64,000 nt of DNA from Streptomyces bicolor. GTDB lineage: Bacteria > Actinomycetota > Actinomycetes > Streptomycetales > Streptomycetaceae. Under the pieces are notes generated by a model. It saw only the letters and a program-made list of their open reading frames with translations. It made no database searches and was not told the origin of the DNA. Shown in pieces: positions 38,935 to 47,204 of the stretch. Made by a program: the position numbers and the translations under genes. The stretch spans positions 248,001-312,000 of the forward strand of contig NZ_JOFS01000020.1 of the NCBI RefSeq assembly GCF_000719285.1, in the 5' to 3' direction. The stretch's first letter is position 1, and each line of letters opens with the position of its first letter.

Positions 38935-39885
38935 TCACGCGCGCGTCGCGCCCGTCGTAAGGATCACGTTGCGCAAGGGCTCCCGGTTCACGTAACGACT
39001 CAACTGGTCCACCAGTAGCCGCTTGGCCCGCGGCAGGAACGCGGACGTCGGCCCGCCCACATGCGGGCTGATCAGCACGCCCGGCGCACGCCACAAGGGG
39101 TGTTCGCGCGGGAGCGGTTCGGGGTCGGTGACGTCCAGGGCGGCGGTGATGCGCCCGGTCTCCAGCTCGGCGAGCAGCGCCTTGGTGTCGACCACGGCTC
39201 CCCGGGCGACGTTGACCAGCAGCGCGCCGTCCTTCATCCGGGCGAGGAAGTCGGCGTTCACCAGGTGGCGGGTGGTGTCCGTCAGGGGCGTGGACAGGAT
39301 GACGACGTCCGCTTGCGGGAGCAGGGCGGGCAGTTCGGTGAGCGGATGCACGGGTCCGCGCGCCGTGGTGCGCTCAGAGCGCGCGACGCGCGCCACCCGC
39401 GCCAGTTCAAAGGGCGCGAGCCGGTCCTCGATCGCGGCCCCGATCGAGCCGTATCCCACGATGAGGACGTTCTTGTCGGCCAGCGCGGGCCGGAAGCCGC
39501 CGAGCCACTCCCCCTTGTCCTGCGCCCGCACGAAGTCGGGGACACCGCGCAGTGAGGCGAGGATCAGGGTGAGGGTGAGTTCACCGGTGCTCGCCTCGTG
39601 CACCCCGCGCGCGTTGCACAGCCGCACGCCCGGCCGAAGGTGCCTGAGACCGGGCTCCACGTGGTCGGTGCCCGCGGAGAGGGTCTGGACGACCTCCACG
39701 GAGCTCATCCGCGGCAGGGGACGCTGCCCGAGCCCGGGCGGCTTCATGTAGGGGACGACGTAGAAAACGCACTCGGCGGGGTCGGCGGGAAAGTCCTCGG
39801 CGCCGTCCCAGAAGCGGTAGTTCGGCCCCTCCGGGAGGCCCTCGATCTCTTCCGGCGGGATGGGGAGCCATACGTCAGCAGTCAT
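38935..39885 (-). CDS. D-isomer-specific 2-hydroxyacid dehydrogenase
   Basis: The 316-residue protein has the NAD-binding motif VLIVGYGSIGAAIEDRL and the catalytic triad region: Arg in LLVNVARGAVVDT, Glu in DVTDPEPLPREHPLW, His in LISPHVGGPTS. It oxidises or reduces a 2-hydroxy/2-keto acid in the cytoplasm; glyoxylate or hydroxypyruvate are family favourites, but specificity is not readable. It is divergent from the aldo/keto reductase across 76 bp. Confidence 0.85.
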   Translation of the reverse strand: MTADVWLPIPPEEIEGLPEGPNYRFWDGAEDFPADPAECVFYVVPYMKPPGLGQRPLPRMSSVEVVQTLSAGTDHVEPGLRHLRPGVRLCNARGVHEASTGELTLTLILASLRGVPDFVRAQDKGEWLGGFRPALADKNVLIVGYGSIGAAIEDRLAPFELARVARVARSERTTARGPVHPLTELPALLPQADVVILSTPLTDTTRHLVNADFLARMKDGALLVNVARGAVVDTKALLAELETGRITAALDVTDPEPLPREHPLWRAPGVLISPHVGGPTSAFLPRAKRLLVDQLSRYVNREPLRNVILTTGATRA

Positions 39886-39961
39886 GGTCAGGAGGCTATG
39901 TGAGGCGAAGGGAAGTGCAGAGGTTAGGTTGGGGTGCCGGAAGAGGGAGGGTTACGGCCAG

Positions 39962-40960
39962 GTGGAGCGCAGGACGATCGGCGCGGCGGCACTCGCGGTG
40001 GGAGCCGTCGGGCTCGGGTGCATGCCGATGAGCTGGGCGTACAGCTCGTCGCGCCAGCGGGGCGAGGAGTCGCTCAGGGCGGTGCACCGGGCGCTCGATC
40101 TGGGCTCGACACTGCTGGACACCGCCGACATGTACGGTCCGTTCACCAACGAGCTGCTGGTGGGGCGGGTGTTGAAGGAGCGCCGCCAGGACGCGTTCGT
40201 CTCGACGAAGGTCGGCCTGCTGGTCGGCGAGCAGCACATCGTGGCCAACGGCCGCCCCGGCTATGTGAAGCGGGCCTGCGACGCCTCTCTGCGCCGCCTG
40301 CAGACGGACGTGATCGACCTCTACCAACTGCATCGCGCGGACCCCGAAGTCCCCGTCGAGGAGACGTGGGGCGCGATGGCGGAGCTCGTCCAGGCCGGAA
40401 AGGTACGGGCGTTGGGGCTGTGCGCGGTGGGCGCGCGAGGCGGCCGGCGCTCGGGAGCGCGCCTGCACGACGCGACGATCCGGCAGTTGCAGCGGGTGCA
40501 GCAGGTCTTCCCGGTGAGCGCCGTGCAGGCGGAGCTGTCGGTGTGGTCGCCGGAGGCGCTGGAGACGCTGGTGCCGTGGTGCGAGGCGCGCGGCGTCGGC
40601 TTCCTGGCGGCCATGCCCCTGGGCAACGGCTTCCTGAGTGGCACACTCACCCCCGGCGAGGGCTTCGAACCGGACGACGTCCGCGCCCGGCACCCGCGCT
40701 TCACCGCGGAGATGATGGCGTCGAACCAGCCGATAGTCGTCGGCCTGCGCCGAATAGCGGGCCGGCACGGCGAGGGGGTCACGCCCGCGCAGGTGGCACT
40801 GGCCTGGGTGCTGGCGCAGGGGCGGCACGTGGTCGCGGTGCCCGGGGCCAAGCAGGAGCGCTGGGTGCCGGAGAACGCGGCGGCCGAGGGCTTGCGGCTG
40901 ACCGCGGAGGACCTGGCCGAGGTGGCGGAGCTGCCGGGGGCGCGGGGATCCTGGGACTGA
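39962..40960 (+). CDS. Aldo/keto reductase
   Basis: The 332-residue TIM-barrel oxidoreductase has the catalytic tetrad Asp-Tyr-Lys-His in LLDTADMYGP, VSTKVG and LYQLHRADP. The NADPH-binding end VVAVPGAKQERWVPENAAA is typical. Substrates are probably aldehydes or ketones. The GTG at 39962 (MERRTIGAAALAVGAVGLGCMPMSW) has GGGAGGG ten bases upstream; an ATG at 39860 would overlap the divergent gene. The N-terminal hydrophobic GAAALAVGAVGLG stretch is the first barrel strand, not a signal. Confidence 0.88.
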   Translation: MERRTIGAAALAVGAVGLGCMPMSWAYSSSRQRGEESLRAVHRALDLGSTLLDTADMYGPFTNELLVGRVLKERRQDAFVSTKVGLLVGEQHIVANGRPGYVKRACDASLRRLQTDVIDLYQLHRADPEVPVEETWGAMAELVQAGKVRALGLCAVGARGGRRSGARLHDATIRQLQRVQQVFPVSAVQAELSVWSPEALETLVPWCEARGVGFLAAMPLGNGFLSGTLTPGEGFEPDDVRARHPRFTAEMMASNQPIVVGLRRIAGRHGEGVTPAQVALAWVLAQGRHVVAVPGAKQERWVPENAAAEGLRLTAEDLAEVAELPGARGSWD

Positions 40961-41113
40961 CGCCGCACGGGTCGCGGGACTGATCCTGGCCCGTCCCGGG
41001 CGAAAACCGGCCAGGCGCCGGTGCGCGGTGGTTCGACATTCATTGACCGGGAACCTGTGGGGCCCGAGCGGTGTAAGAAGAGTAGAACCCGCCGCGTCGA
41101 AGGGACCGTGATC

Positions 41114-42277
41114 GTGCAAGGTCGAGTTGTGACGGCCGTACTGGCCACGGCCGCGCTGCTGCTGACGGCCGGCTGCTCCTCCGACGACGGGGGATCGCCG
41201 GGCGAGGGCGGTAGCGCGGCGTCGAGCAGCGCTACGGCCGCGGGGTCTTCGCCCAGCCGGGCCGCCGAGGAGACCCCGCCTGCGCGGGGTTCCGTCAAGG
41301 TGGTGCGCACCGTCGCCGAGGGCCTGAACACCCCCTGGGGCCTGGCCCCGCTCCCTGACGGCGACCTGCTCGTCTCCTCCCGCGACGAGGCCACGATCAC
41401 CCGGGTCGACGGGGAGACCGGCAAGAAGACCGAGCTGGGTGAGGTACCGGGTGTCTCACCGGCGGGCGAGGGCGGCCTGATGGGCCTGGCGCTGTCGCCG
41501 GACTTCGCCTCGGACCACATGGTCTACGCCTACTTCACCTCGGCCTCGGACAACCGCATCGTCCGCATGCTGTACGACGAGCAGAAGCCGTCCGGCGAAC
41601 AGCTGGGCGCGCCCGACACGATATTCAAGGGCATCCCCAAGGGCTACATCCACAACGGCGGCCGGATCGCCTTCGGCCCGGACAAGATGCTGTACGCGGG
41701 CACGGGCGAGAGCGGTGACACCGGGCTTTCCCAGAACAAGGAGTCCACGGGCGGCAAGATCCTGCGCCTGACGCCCGAAGGCGAACCGGCCCCCGGCAAC
41801 CCCTTCCCCGACTCCCCCGTGTACTCGTACGGCCACCGGAATGTGCAGGGCCTGGCCTGGGACGCCGAACAGCGCCTGTTCGCCGCCGAGTTCGGCCAGG
41901 ACACCTGGGACGAGCTGAACGCGATCAAGCCGGGAGACAACTACGGCTGGCCGGAGGTCGAGGGCAAGTCCGAGGGCAGCGAGTACCACAACCCGCTGGC
42001 CCAGTGGGGCACCGACGACGCCTCCCCCAGCGGCATCGCCCACGCCGAGGGTTCCATCTGGATGGCCGGCCTGAAGGGCCAGCGCCTGTGGCGCGTCCCG
42101 CTGAACGGCACGGAGGCCTCGGCGGACCCGCAGGCGTTCCTGGAGGGCGAGTACGGCCGCCTGCGCACGGTCGTCCCGGCGGGCGGCGACAAGCTGTGGG
42201 TGACGACGAGCAACACGGACGGACGGGGCGACCCGAAGGACGGGGACGACCGGATTCTGGAGGTGCAGGTGAGCTGA
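41114..42277 (+). CDS. PQQ-dependent sugar dehydrogenase-like lipoprotein (GSDH family)
   Basis: The 387-residue protein has a lipoprotein signal (LATAALLLTAGC, Cys21), a Ser/Ala-rich linker, and a six-bladed soluble glucose/sorbosone dehydrogenase propeller. Signatures are LNTPWGLAPLPDGDLLVSSR, GEGGLMGLALSPDFASDHMVYAYFT, IHNGGRIAFGPDKMLYAGTGE, YGHRNVQGLAWD and GDNYGWPEVEG. It would oxidise sugars outside the membrane if PQQ is available; many Streptomyces homologues have no proven cofactor. The second of two GTGs is preferred (AGGGA eight bases before). GGAAC at 41050-41054 might be an ECF-sigma -35 element, which is weak evidence. Confidence 0.82.
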   Translation: MQGRVVTAVLATAALLLTAGCSSDDGGSPGEGGSAASSSATAAGSSPSRAAEETPPARGSVKVVRTVAEGLNTPWGLAPLPDGDLLVSSRDEATITRVDGETGKKTELGEVPGVSPAGEGGLMGLALSPDFASDHMVYAYFTSASDNRIVRMLYDEQKPSGEQLGAPDTIFKGIPKGYIHNGGRIAFGPDKMLYAGTGESGDTGLSQNKESTGGKILRLTPEGEPAPGNPFPDSPVYSYGHRNVQGLAWDAEQRLFAAEFGQDTWDELNAIKPGDNYGWPEVEGKSEGSEYHNPLAQWGTDDASPSGIAHAEGSIWMAGLKGQRLWRVPLNGTEASADPQAFLEGEYGRLRTVVPAGGDKLWVTTSNTDGRGDPKDGDDRILEVQVS

Positions 42278-42284
42278 GCGCCCC

Positions 42285-42476
42285 TCACTCCTCGCCGTCG
42301 GCCTCCTCCGCGGACGGCTCGGACCGCCGTACGACCACCTTCCCGGACGCGAGATCTATCGGCCCACGCCCGGGGTCGTTGTCCCCGACGTCCTCGCGGG
42401 TCAGTTCCAGACGGTTCTGCTCCTCGCGGGTGTGCTTGCGGCCGGGGGCGAAGAGTTCCTCGAACGCGTTGAACAC
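42285..42476 (-). CDS. 63-residue conserved small protein (DUF6191-like)
   Basis: The protein starts MFNAFEELFAPGRKHTREEQNRL, followed by DPGRGPIDLASGKVVVR and an acidic tail. It is hydrophilic with no signal peptide. I associate the opening with DUF6191, common in actinomycetes and of unknown function. It is convergent with the sugar dehydrogenase, leaving seven bases, and lies 38 bases downstream of the LuxR-family gene on the same strand. Confidence 0.65.
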   Translation of the reverse strand: MFNAFEELFAPGRKHTREEQNRLELTREDVGDNDPGRGPIDLASGKVVVRRSEPSAEEADGEE

Positions 42477-42514
42477 GCAACCTCCCTTGACCGGCGTCCC
42501 TTACAGCGTAAACC

Positions 42515-45500
42515 TCAGCTTCTCGTTCCGGATGTGACCGTTTCAGCCGAGAACAACCCCATCCGATGCGCCATCGCGGCCGCTTCCCCTCTCCCCGAGA
42601 CGCCGAGCTTCCCCAGGATGTTCGACACATGCACGCTGGCCGTCTTCGGTGAGATGAAGAGCGCCTCGGCGATCTGACGGTTGGTGCGGCCGTCGGAGAC
42701 CAGGCGCAGGACGTCCCGTTCCCGGGTGGTGAGGCCGAGGGAGTCGGCCGGGTCGGTCGGGGGTGGGGGCGGGGCAGCCGTGAGGGAGAGACGGGCTCGC
42801 CGGGCCAGCTGGGCCGTGGCGTCGGCGAGGGGGCGGGCTCCCAGGTGGGTGGCGGTGGCCCGGGTCAGGCGGAGCAGTTCCGCGGCGCGGGCGCGCTCGT
42901 CCTCGCCGCCGAGCGCGAGCAGTGCCTCGGCGAGGCGGTGGCGGACCTGGGCGAGGTCGTAGGGGCGTTCCAGGGCTTCGAAGGCGGTCACCACGTCCGA
43001 CCAGGTGTCGGGGGTGGCCCGGCTCTCGGCGCGGTCGAGTTCGGCTCGGGTCCACTTCTCGTAGGCCAGCCACAGGGGAGCGCCTGTGGTGAGCTTGCGG
43101 ACGGCCTCGAAGAGCCGTTCCAGGAAGGCGGCGCGGCCCTCCTGCGCGGCGGGCAGGGCGTGGGTGTCGGACTCGGCGACGGCGGCGGCCAGCAGCAGCG
43201 GCCAGGCGTAGCGCTGGGTGCCGGGCGGGAAGCCGGCGTTCAGGGCCTGGTCGGCCTCGGCGCGGGCATCGAGGAGACGGCCCTCGGCGGCGGCTGTGCC
43301 GATGGTGAGGCAGGACATCGGCAGGTTGTTCTGCGGCATGGGGTCATGGGTGCCGTAGGCGGCGCGGGCGGCGGCGAGGTGTCGGGTGGCCTCGGCGAGG
43401 TCGCCGCGGGCGAGGGCGAGTTGGGCGAGGTGATTGGAGGCGCCGCCGCGCGGCTTGGCGGACTGACCGGTGCGCTGGGCGTTGACCGCAGCCTCGGCGG
43501 CCTCGTCCCAGTGGCCCAGGGAGAGCAGTGACTCGGCGAGGTTCGTCCAGATCCAGGCCTCGGAGTCGCGCAGGCCCCACTTCTGGGTCAGCCGCAGTCC
43601 CTCGCGTAAAAGCCCCACGGCCTCCTCGGAGCGGCCGATGCCTTCCAGGACGGACGGCAGGTTCACATGGCTGCGTCCGACGACTGCGGCGAGGCCGCGC
43701 GCCAGTACCTCGGCCCTGACCTCGTACATCTGGGCCAGTCCGGTCTCGATCTGTCCGGCCTCGACCATGAGTCCGCCGAGTGTGAGGCGTGCGTTCAGCT
43801 CGATGCCCTCGGCGCCCACCATGCGCGCGTACTCGACGGCCCGCTCGGCGGCCGACATGGCGTCGGGGCCGGGGTTGCGCAGAATCGACCAGTTGGCCGC
43901 GGTGGCGAGTACCTCGGCGTGTACCTCGGACGGTGGCAGACCGCGCACCAGCTCCTGGGCGGTGCCCAGCTCCTTCCAGCCGTCGCCGCGGGCCTGGGCC
44001 TGCACCAGGCGGGAGCGCTGGACCCAGAACCAGGCGGCGCGCAGGGGGTCGCCGTCCTCGTCCTCCAGGAGGCGCAGGGCCCGCTTGGTGATCTTCAGGG
44101 CGCGTTCGCGCTCCCCGCACAGCCGCCCGGCGACGGCGGCCTCGGCCATCAGGTCGAGGTAGCGCAGGGGCGTGGTCTCGGGGTCGCAGCCGCTGGGGGT
44201 CCCCCCGCGCCGTTCAGGCAGTGGGCGAGGATGGACCTCGGTGTAGTCGACGGGGCGCAGCGTGGCCCGTACGTCCTCGGGCGCGGCGTCCCACAGCTCC
44301 ATCGCGCGTTCCAGCAGCCGCAGTTGCTCGGAGCGGGCGTGCCGGCGGCGGGCGGTGACGGAGGCGTCCAGGACGGCGGGCAGGGCCTTGGCCGGGTCGT
44401 GGGCGTGGTACCAGTAGCTGGCCAGCCGCATGACGCGCTCGTCGGCCGGGACGAGCGTCGGGTCGGCCTCCAGGGCTTCGGCGTAGCGGCGGCTGAGGCG
44501 AGAGCGCTCGCCGGGCAGCAGGTCGTCGCCGACGGCCTCGCGGACCAGGGAGTGCCGGAAGCGGTAGCCGTCGCCGCCGGGCGCGGCGATGAGGATGTTG
44601 GCGTTCACGGCGGCCCGCAGCGCCTCGATGAGGTCGTCCTCGGCGAGCCCCGCGACGGCGGCGAGCAGCCGGTACTCGACGGTGGAGCCGCCCTCGGCGA
44701 CGATCCGGGCGACCCGCTGGGCGCTCTCGGGCAGCCCCTCGACGCGGACCAGGAGCAGGTCGCGCAGGGAGTCGGTGAGGCCGGTGCGGCAGCCCTCGTG
44801 GGCGGCGACGGCGAGTTCCTCGACGAAGAAGGCGTTGCCGTCGGAGCGTTCGAAGATCTCGTCGACCTGGGCCGGGTCGGGTTCCTGGGCGAGGATGCCG
44901 GCCATCTGGCGGCCGACCTCGGCGCGGTTGAAGCGGCCGAGTTCGATACGGCGGACCGTGCGCAGCCGGTCGAGTTCGGCGAGGAGCGGGCGCAGCGGGT
45001 GGCGGCGGTGGATGTCGTCGGAGCGGTAGGTGGCCAGGACGACGAGGCGGCCGGTGCGCAGGGTGCGGAAGAGGTAGGAGAGGAGGTGGCGGGTGGAGGC
45101 GTCGGCCCAGTGCAGGTCCTCCAATGCGACCACGACCGTGCGGCCGGCGGCGACGCGCTCCAGGAGGCGGGCGGTGAGTTCGAAGAGGCGGGCCATGCCC
45201 TCCTCGTCGGAGCGATCCGCTCCGCGGGGTTGGGCCGTTTCGCCCAACTCGGGTAGCAGGCGCGCCAGCTCCTCCTCCTGACCGGCGGCGGCCGCGGTCA
45301 GTTCCTCGGGCAGTTCGCGGCGCAGGGCGCGCAGCGCGGTGGAGAACGGGGCGAACGGCAGGCCGTCGGCGCCGATCTCGACGCAGCCGCCGAGCACGAC
45401 GACGGCGCCCTCGCGGGCGGCGGCGCCGGCGAACTCCTCGACGAGGCGGGTCTTGCCGACCCCGGCCTCTCCCCCGATCAGCAATGCCTGCGGGTCGCCT

Positions 45501-45679
45501 GCGGCGGCTCGGGCTAGGGCGTCGTGCAGTGTCTCCAACTCGGTTGCGCGACCGACGAACACGGGGCTTACGGACCGGCTCTCCACGGGGTCGAGCATCG
45601 CACGGGGCGCCGACAGCAGGGCACCGGTTTTCGCCGCGCCCAGCATCGGGGTTGCCGTCTTCTGGGAGCTGCCGCCCAT
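42515..45679 (-). CDS. Large ATP-binding LuxR-family regulator (LAL) with a TTA codon
   Basis: The 1054-residue regulator has an AAA/STAND ATPase (VFVGRATELETL; Walker A GGEAGVGKT at 69-77; Walker B VVVALEDLHWAD), a long TPR-like middle, and a C-terminal LuxR helix-turn-helix (LTTRERDVLRLVSDGRTNRQIAEALFISPKTASVHVSNILGKLGVSGR). Such proteins often activate metabolism or secondary pathways. Leu691 is encoded by TTA (43607-43609), so translation should depend on the bldA tRNA. Residues 484-495 (PRPLPERRGGTP) come from a dispersed repeat. The start is uncertain: the ATG at 45679 follows a 48-codon gene by 13 bases, but no clear binding site precedes it. Confidence 0.85.
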   Translation of the reverse strand: MGGSSQKTATPMLGAAKTGALLSAPRAMLDPVESRSVSPVFVGRATELETLHDALARAAAGDPQALLIGGEAGVGKTRLVEEFAGAAAREGAVVVLGGCVEIGADGLPFAPFSTALRALRRELPEELTAAAAGQEEELARLLPELGETAQPRGADRSDEEGMARLFELTARLLERVAAGRTVVVALEDLHWADASTRHLLSYLFRTLRTGRLVVLATYRSDDIHRRHPLRPLLAELDRLRTVRRIELGRFNRAEVGRQMAGILAQEPDPAQVDEIFERSDGNAFFVEELAVAAHEGCRTGLTDSLRDLLLVRVEGLPESAQRVARIVAEGGSTVEYRLLAAVAGLAEDDLIEALRAAVNANILIAAPGGDGYRFRHSLVREAVGDDLLPGERSRLSRRYAEALEADPTLVPADERVMRLASYWYHAHDPAKALPAVLDASVTARRRHARSEQLRLLERAMELWDAAPEDVRATLRPVDYTEVHPRPLPERRGGTPSGCDPETTPLRYLDLMAEAAVAGRLCGERERALKITKRALRLLEDEDGDPLRAAWFWVQRSRLVQAQARGDGWKELGTAQELVRGLPPSEVHAEVLATAANWSILRNPGPDAMSAAERAVEYARMVGAEGIELNARLTLGGLMVEAGQIETGLAQMYEVRAEVLARGLAAVVGRSHVNLPSVLEGIGRSEEAVGLLREGLRLTQKWGLRDSEAWIWTNLAESLLSLGHWDEAAEAAVNAQRTGQSAKPRGGASNHLAQLALARGDLAEATRHLAAARAAYGTHDPMPQNNLPMSCLTIGTAAAEGRLLDARAEADQALNAGFPPGTQRYAWPLLLAAAVAESDTHALPAAQEGRAAFLERLFEAVRKLTTGAPLWLAYEKWTRAELDRAESRATPDTWSDVVTAFEALERPYDLAQVRHRLAEALLALGGEDERARAAELLRLTRATATHLGARPLADATAQLARRARLSLTAAPPPPPTDPADSLGLTTRERDVLRLVSDGRTNRQIAEALFISPKTASVHVSNILGKLGVSGRGEAAAMAHRMGLFSAETVTSGTRS
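44195..44230 (+). repeat. 36-bp dispersed repeat, copy C (inside the LuxR-family gene)
   Basis: GGGGGTCCCCCCGCGCC ... AGTGGGCGAGG differs from copy A at only a few positions. On the coding strand it is exactly 12 codons in the same reading frame as copy A, giving PRPLPERRGGTP against PPPLAERRGGTP. Confidence 0.8.
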
Positions 45680-45692
45680 GCGCGGCCCGGCA

Positions 45693-45839
45693 TCAATCCG
45701 CCGCCCCCTCGGCAGCGCGTTGCACGGCCTCGCGGCGGGCCTCACGACGGACCCGGACGGCCTCGCGTGCCAGGCGCTCGTGCTCGGCCTGGCGGATCAG
45801 TTCGGCGGAACGGATGCGGTGCAGCTCGTACTCGTACAT
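45693..45839 (-). CDS. 48-residue charged small protein upstream of the LuxR-family gene
   Basis: The protein starts MYEYELHRIRSAELIRQAEHE and is almost entirely a charged helix rich in Arg, Glu and Ala, with no signal or membrane segment. GAGGAATCCGCC precedes the ATG. It sits 13 bases upstream of the large regulator and is probably co-transcribed and coupled to it. I do not know the family; a coiled-coil partner protein is a guess. Confidence 0.6.
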   Translation of the reverse strand: MYEYELHRIRSAELIRQAEHERLAREAVRVRREARREAVQRAAEGAAD

Positions 45840-45980
45840 GGCGGATTCCTCGTACGTCCTGGTGGGAGTCGGGTTTCGGCGTCGCTTTGCGCGATGCCTC
45901 CACCTTCGTCTCCCAGGCGGGTCCGCCACATCGGGAGAGTTCCGCATCTTCGCCGGTGGGTGGGGGCCTTAGATGCGCGT

Positions 45981-46032
45981 GAGGGGCCTCAGTGCGCCGT
46001 CCGAGGTGCTTACGGCGGCTCTGAGACCCCTC
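45981..46032. terminator. Hairpin downstream of the acidic membrane protein gene
   Basis: GAGGGGCCTCAG (45981-45992) pairs with CTGAGACCCCTC (46021-46032) with one mismatch/bulge around a 28-base loop, just after the stop at 46048 (minus strand). Confidence 0.4.
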
Positions 46033-46047
46033 GGGATCCGCGGTGAC

Positions 46048-46593
46048 TCAGCTCGCCGACGGCAGGCCGAGCAGGGCGTCGGTGTACTTGAGGACGGCCA
46101 GCAGCAGGCCGATGACGCCGAGCGCGACGCCGCCCCAGGCGACCGACTTGATCCACGGTGCCTGCGGCTTGCCGGGCGCCCCGAACGCGGGCCGGGCGAG
46201 CACCACGACGCCGACGATCAGCGCGGCCAGTGCGAAGACGCCGGCCCACAGGGCGGAGGCCTGCCAGGCGTCGCCGTAGACCTCCTTGATCTGCTTGGCG
46301 ACGCTCGCGTTCGAGGCGGTCTCCAGCTGGCCGACCAGGGTCTCGCGCGCGGCGGCGACCGTGCCGATCCAGCCACCGGTCAGGGAGACGAGGCCGAGCG
46401 CCGCGGAGACCACCGCGCCCGCACCCTGCCCGACGCCGGACGGGGCCGCTTCCGTCGCCTCGGCGGCCACCTCCTCCTCGTGCTCGCTCCCGCCGACGAC
46501 GTCGGCCTCGGCCTCGGTCGCCTCGGTGACGTCCACGTTCTCGTCGTCGGTCTTGGCCTCGGCCACGGTCTCGCCCACTGTCTTCGTTCCCAT
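46048..46593 (-). CDS. Acidic N-terminal, multi-TM hypothetical membrane protein
   Basis: The 181-residue protein has a strongly acidic N-terminal third (MGTKTVGETVAEAKTDDENVD...), then three hydrophobic segments (GAVVSAALGLVSLTGGWIG, ALWAGVFALAALIVGVVVLA, VAWGGVALGVIGLLLAVL). It is predicted to sit in the cytoplasmic membrane with an acidic cytoplasmic tail. A GTG three codons upstream is another possible start. It lies 35 bases downstream of the GNAT gene and is probably the last gene of the MMPL operon. I do not recognise the family. Confidence 0.65.
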   Translation of the reverse strand: MGTKTVGETVAEAKTDDENVDVTEATEAEADVVGGSEHEEEVAAEATEAAPSGVGQGAGAVVSAALGLVSLTGGWIGTVAAARETLVGQLETASNASVAKQIKEVYGDAWQASALWAGVFALAALIVGVVVLARPAFGAPGKPQAPWIKSVAWGGVALGVIGLLLAVLKYTDALLGLPSAS

Positions 46594-46628
46594 GTCTCGC
46601 ACCGTACGGACGCTCTCTGAGAGGTGTC

Positions 46629-47204
46629 TTAATGATCGTTGTGTGCGGCACGCGCGCGTGCTTCACGCCACTCCGGGGCGAGGATCGACCACACCTCCAG
46701 GTCGTGCCGCACCCCACCATAGGGGTGCGCCTGCCGGCGTACGCCGTCGCGGGTCATTCCGAGGCGCCGCGCGACGTTCAGGCTGGGTGTGTTGCCGGAG
46801 GCGGCGACCCATTCGACGCGGTGGATGCCGCGTTCCTCGACCGCCCAGTCGATGAGCACCCGCATCGCCCGGGTGATGAGCCCGCGTCCGGTCGCGGCGG
46901 GCTCCAGCCAGCACCCGACCTCGCAGTTGCCGGTCACCGCGTCGAAGTTCAGCGTGAGGACCCCGCCGACGAGTTTCCCGTCGAGCCAGATGCCGTGGTA
47001 CGAGGCCGTGTCCGCGGCGCGCATATCGGCGTACCGCTGGAGGGTCTCCCGTGCCGAGGTCACGTCAGTGGCGTTCGAGCCGAACGGGATGTACTGCCCG
47101 ATGAACTCCCGGCCCCGCTCCAGGTTCGCGAGGAACTCCTCGGCGTGCCACGGCTCCAGGGGCCTCAGCTCGGCTCCGTCGTCACCCAGCGATATCGCGT
47201 ACAT
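46629..47204 (-). CDS. GNAT acetyltransferase, RimJ/RimL type
   Basis: The 191-residue protein has the RimJ/L-type layout: LRPLEPWHAEEFLANLERGREFIGQYIPF, VGGVLTLNFDAVTGNCEVGCWLEPAATGRGLITRAMRVLIDWA (acetyl-CoA loop) and NTPSLNVARRLGMTRDGVRRQ. Substrates of this class include ribosomal protein N-termini and small amines. The ATG at 47204 follows GGAGCAGCGGGGAG and overlaps the end of the MMPL gene by 23 bases, so expression is coupled to the exporter. Confidence 0.83.
   Translation of the reverse strand: MYAISLGDDGAELRPLEPWHAEEFLANLERGREFIGQYIPFGSNATDVTSARETLQRYADMRAADTASYHGIWLDGKLVGGVLTLNFDAVTGNCEVGCWLEPAATGRGLITRAMRVLIDWAVEERGIHRVEWVAASGNTPSLNVARRLGMTRDGVRRQAHPYGGVRHDLEVWSILAPEWREARARAAHNDH

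Noticed and set aside
41043..41080. Promoter candidates TTGACC and GGAAC ahead of the sugar dehydrogenase gene
   Set aside because: Neither has a convincing -10 partner at a correct distance.
42515..45745. Reading the LuxR-family gene from an ATG at 45745
   Set aside because: That start would overlap most of the 48-codon gene and has no ribosome binding site; 45679 is kept, with stated doubt.
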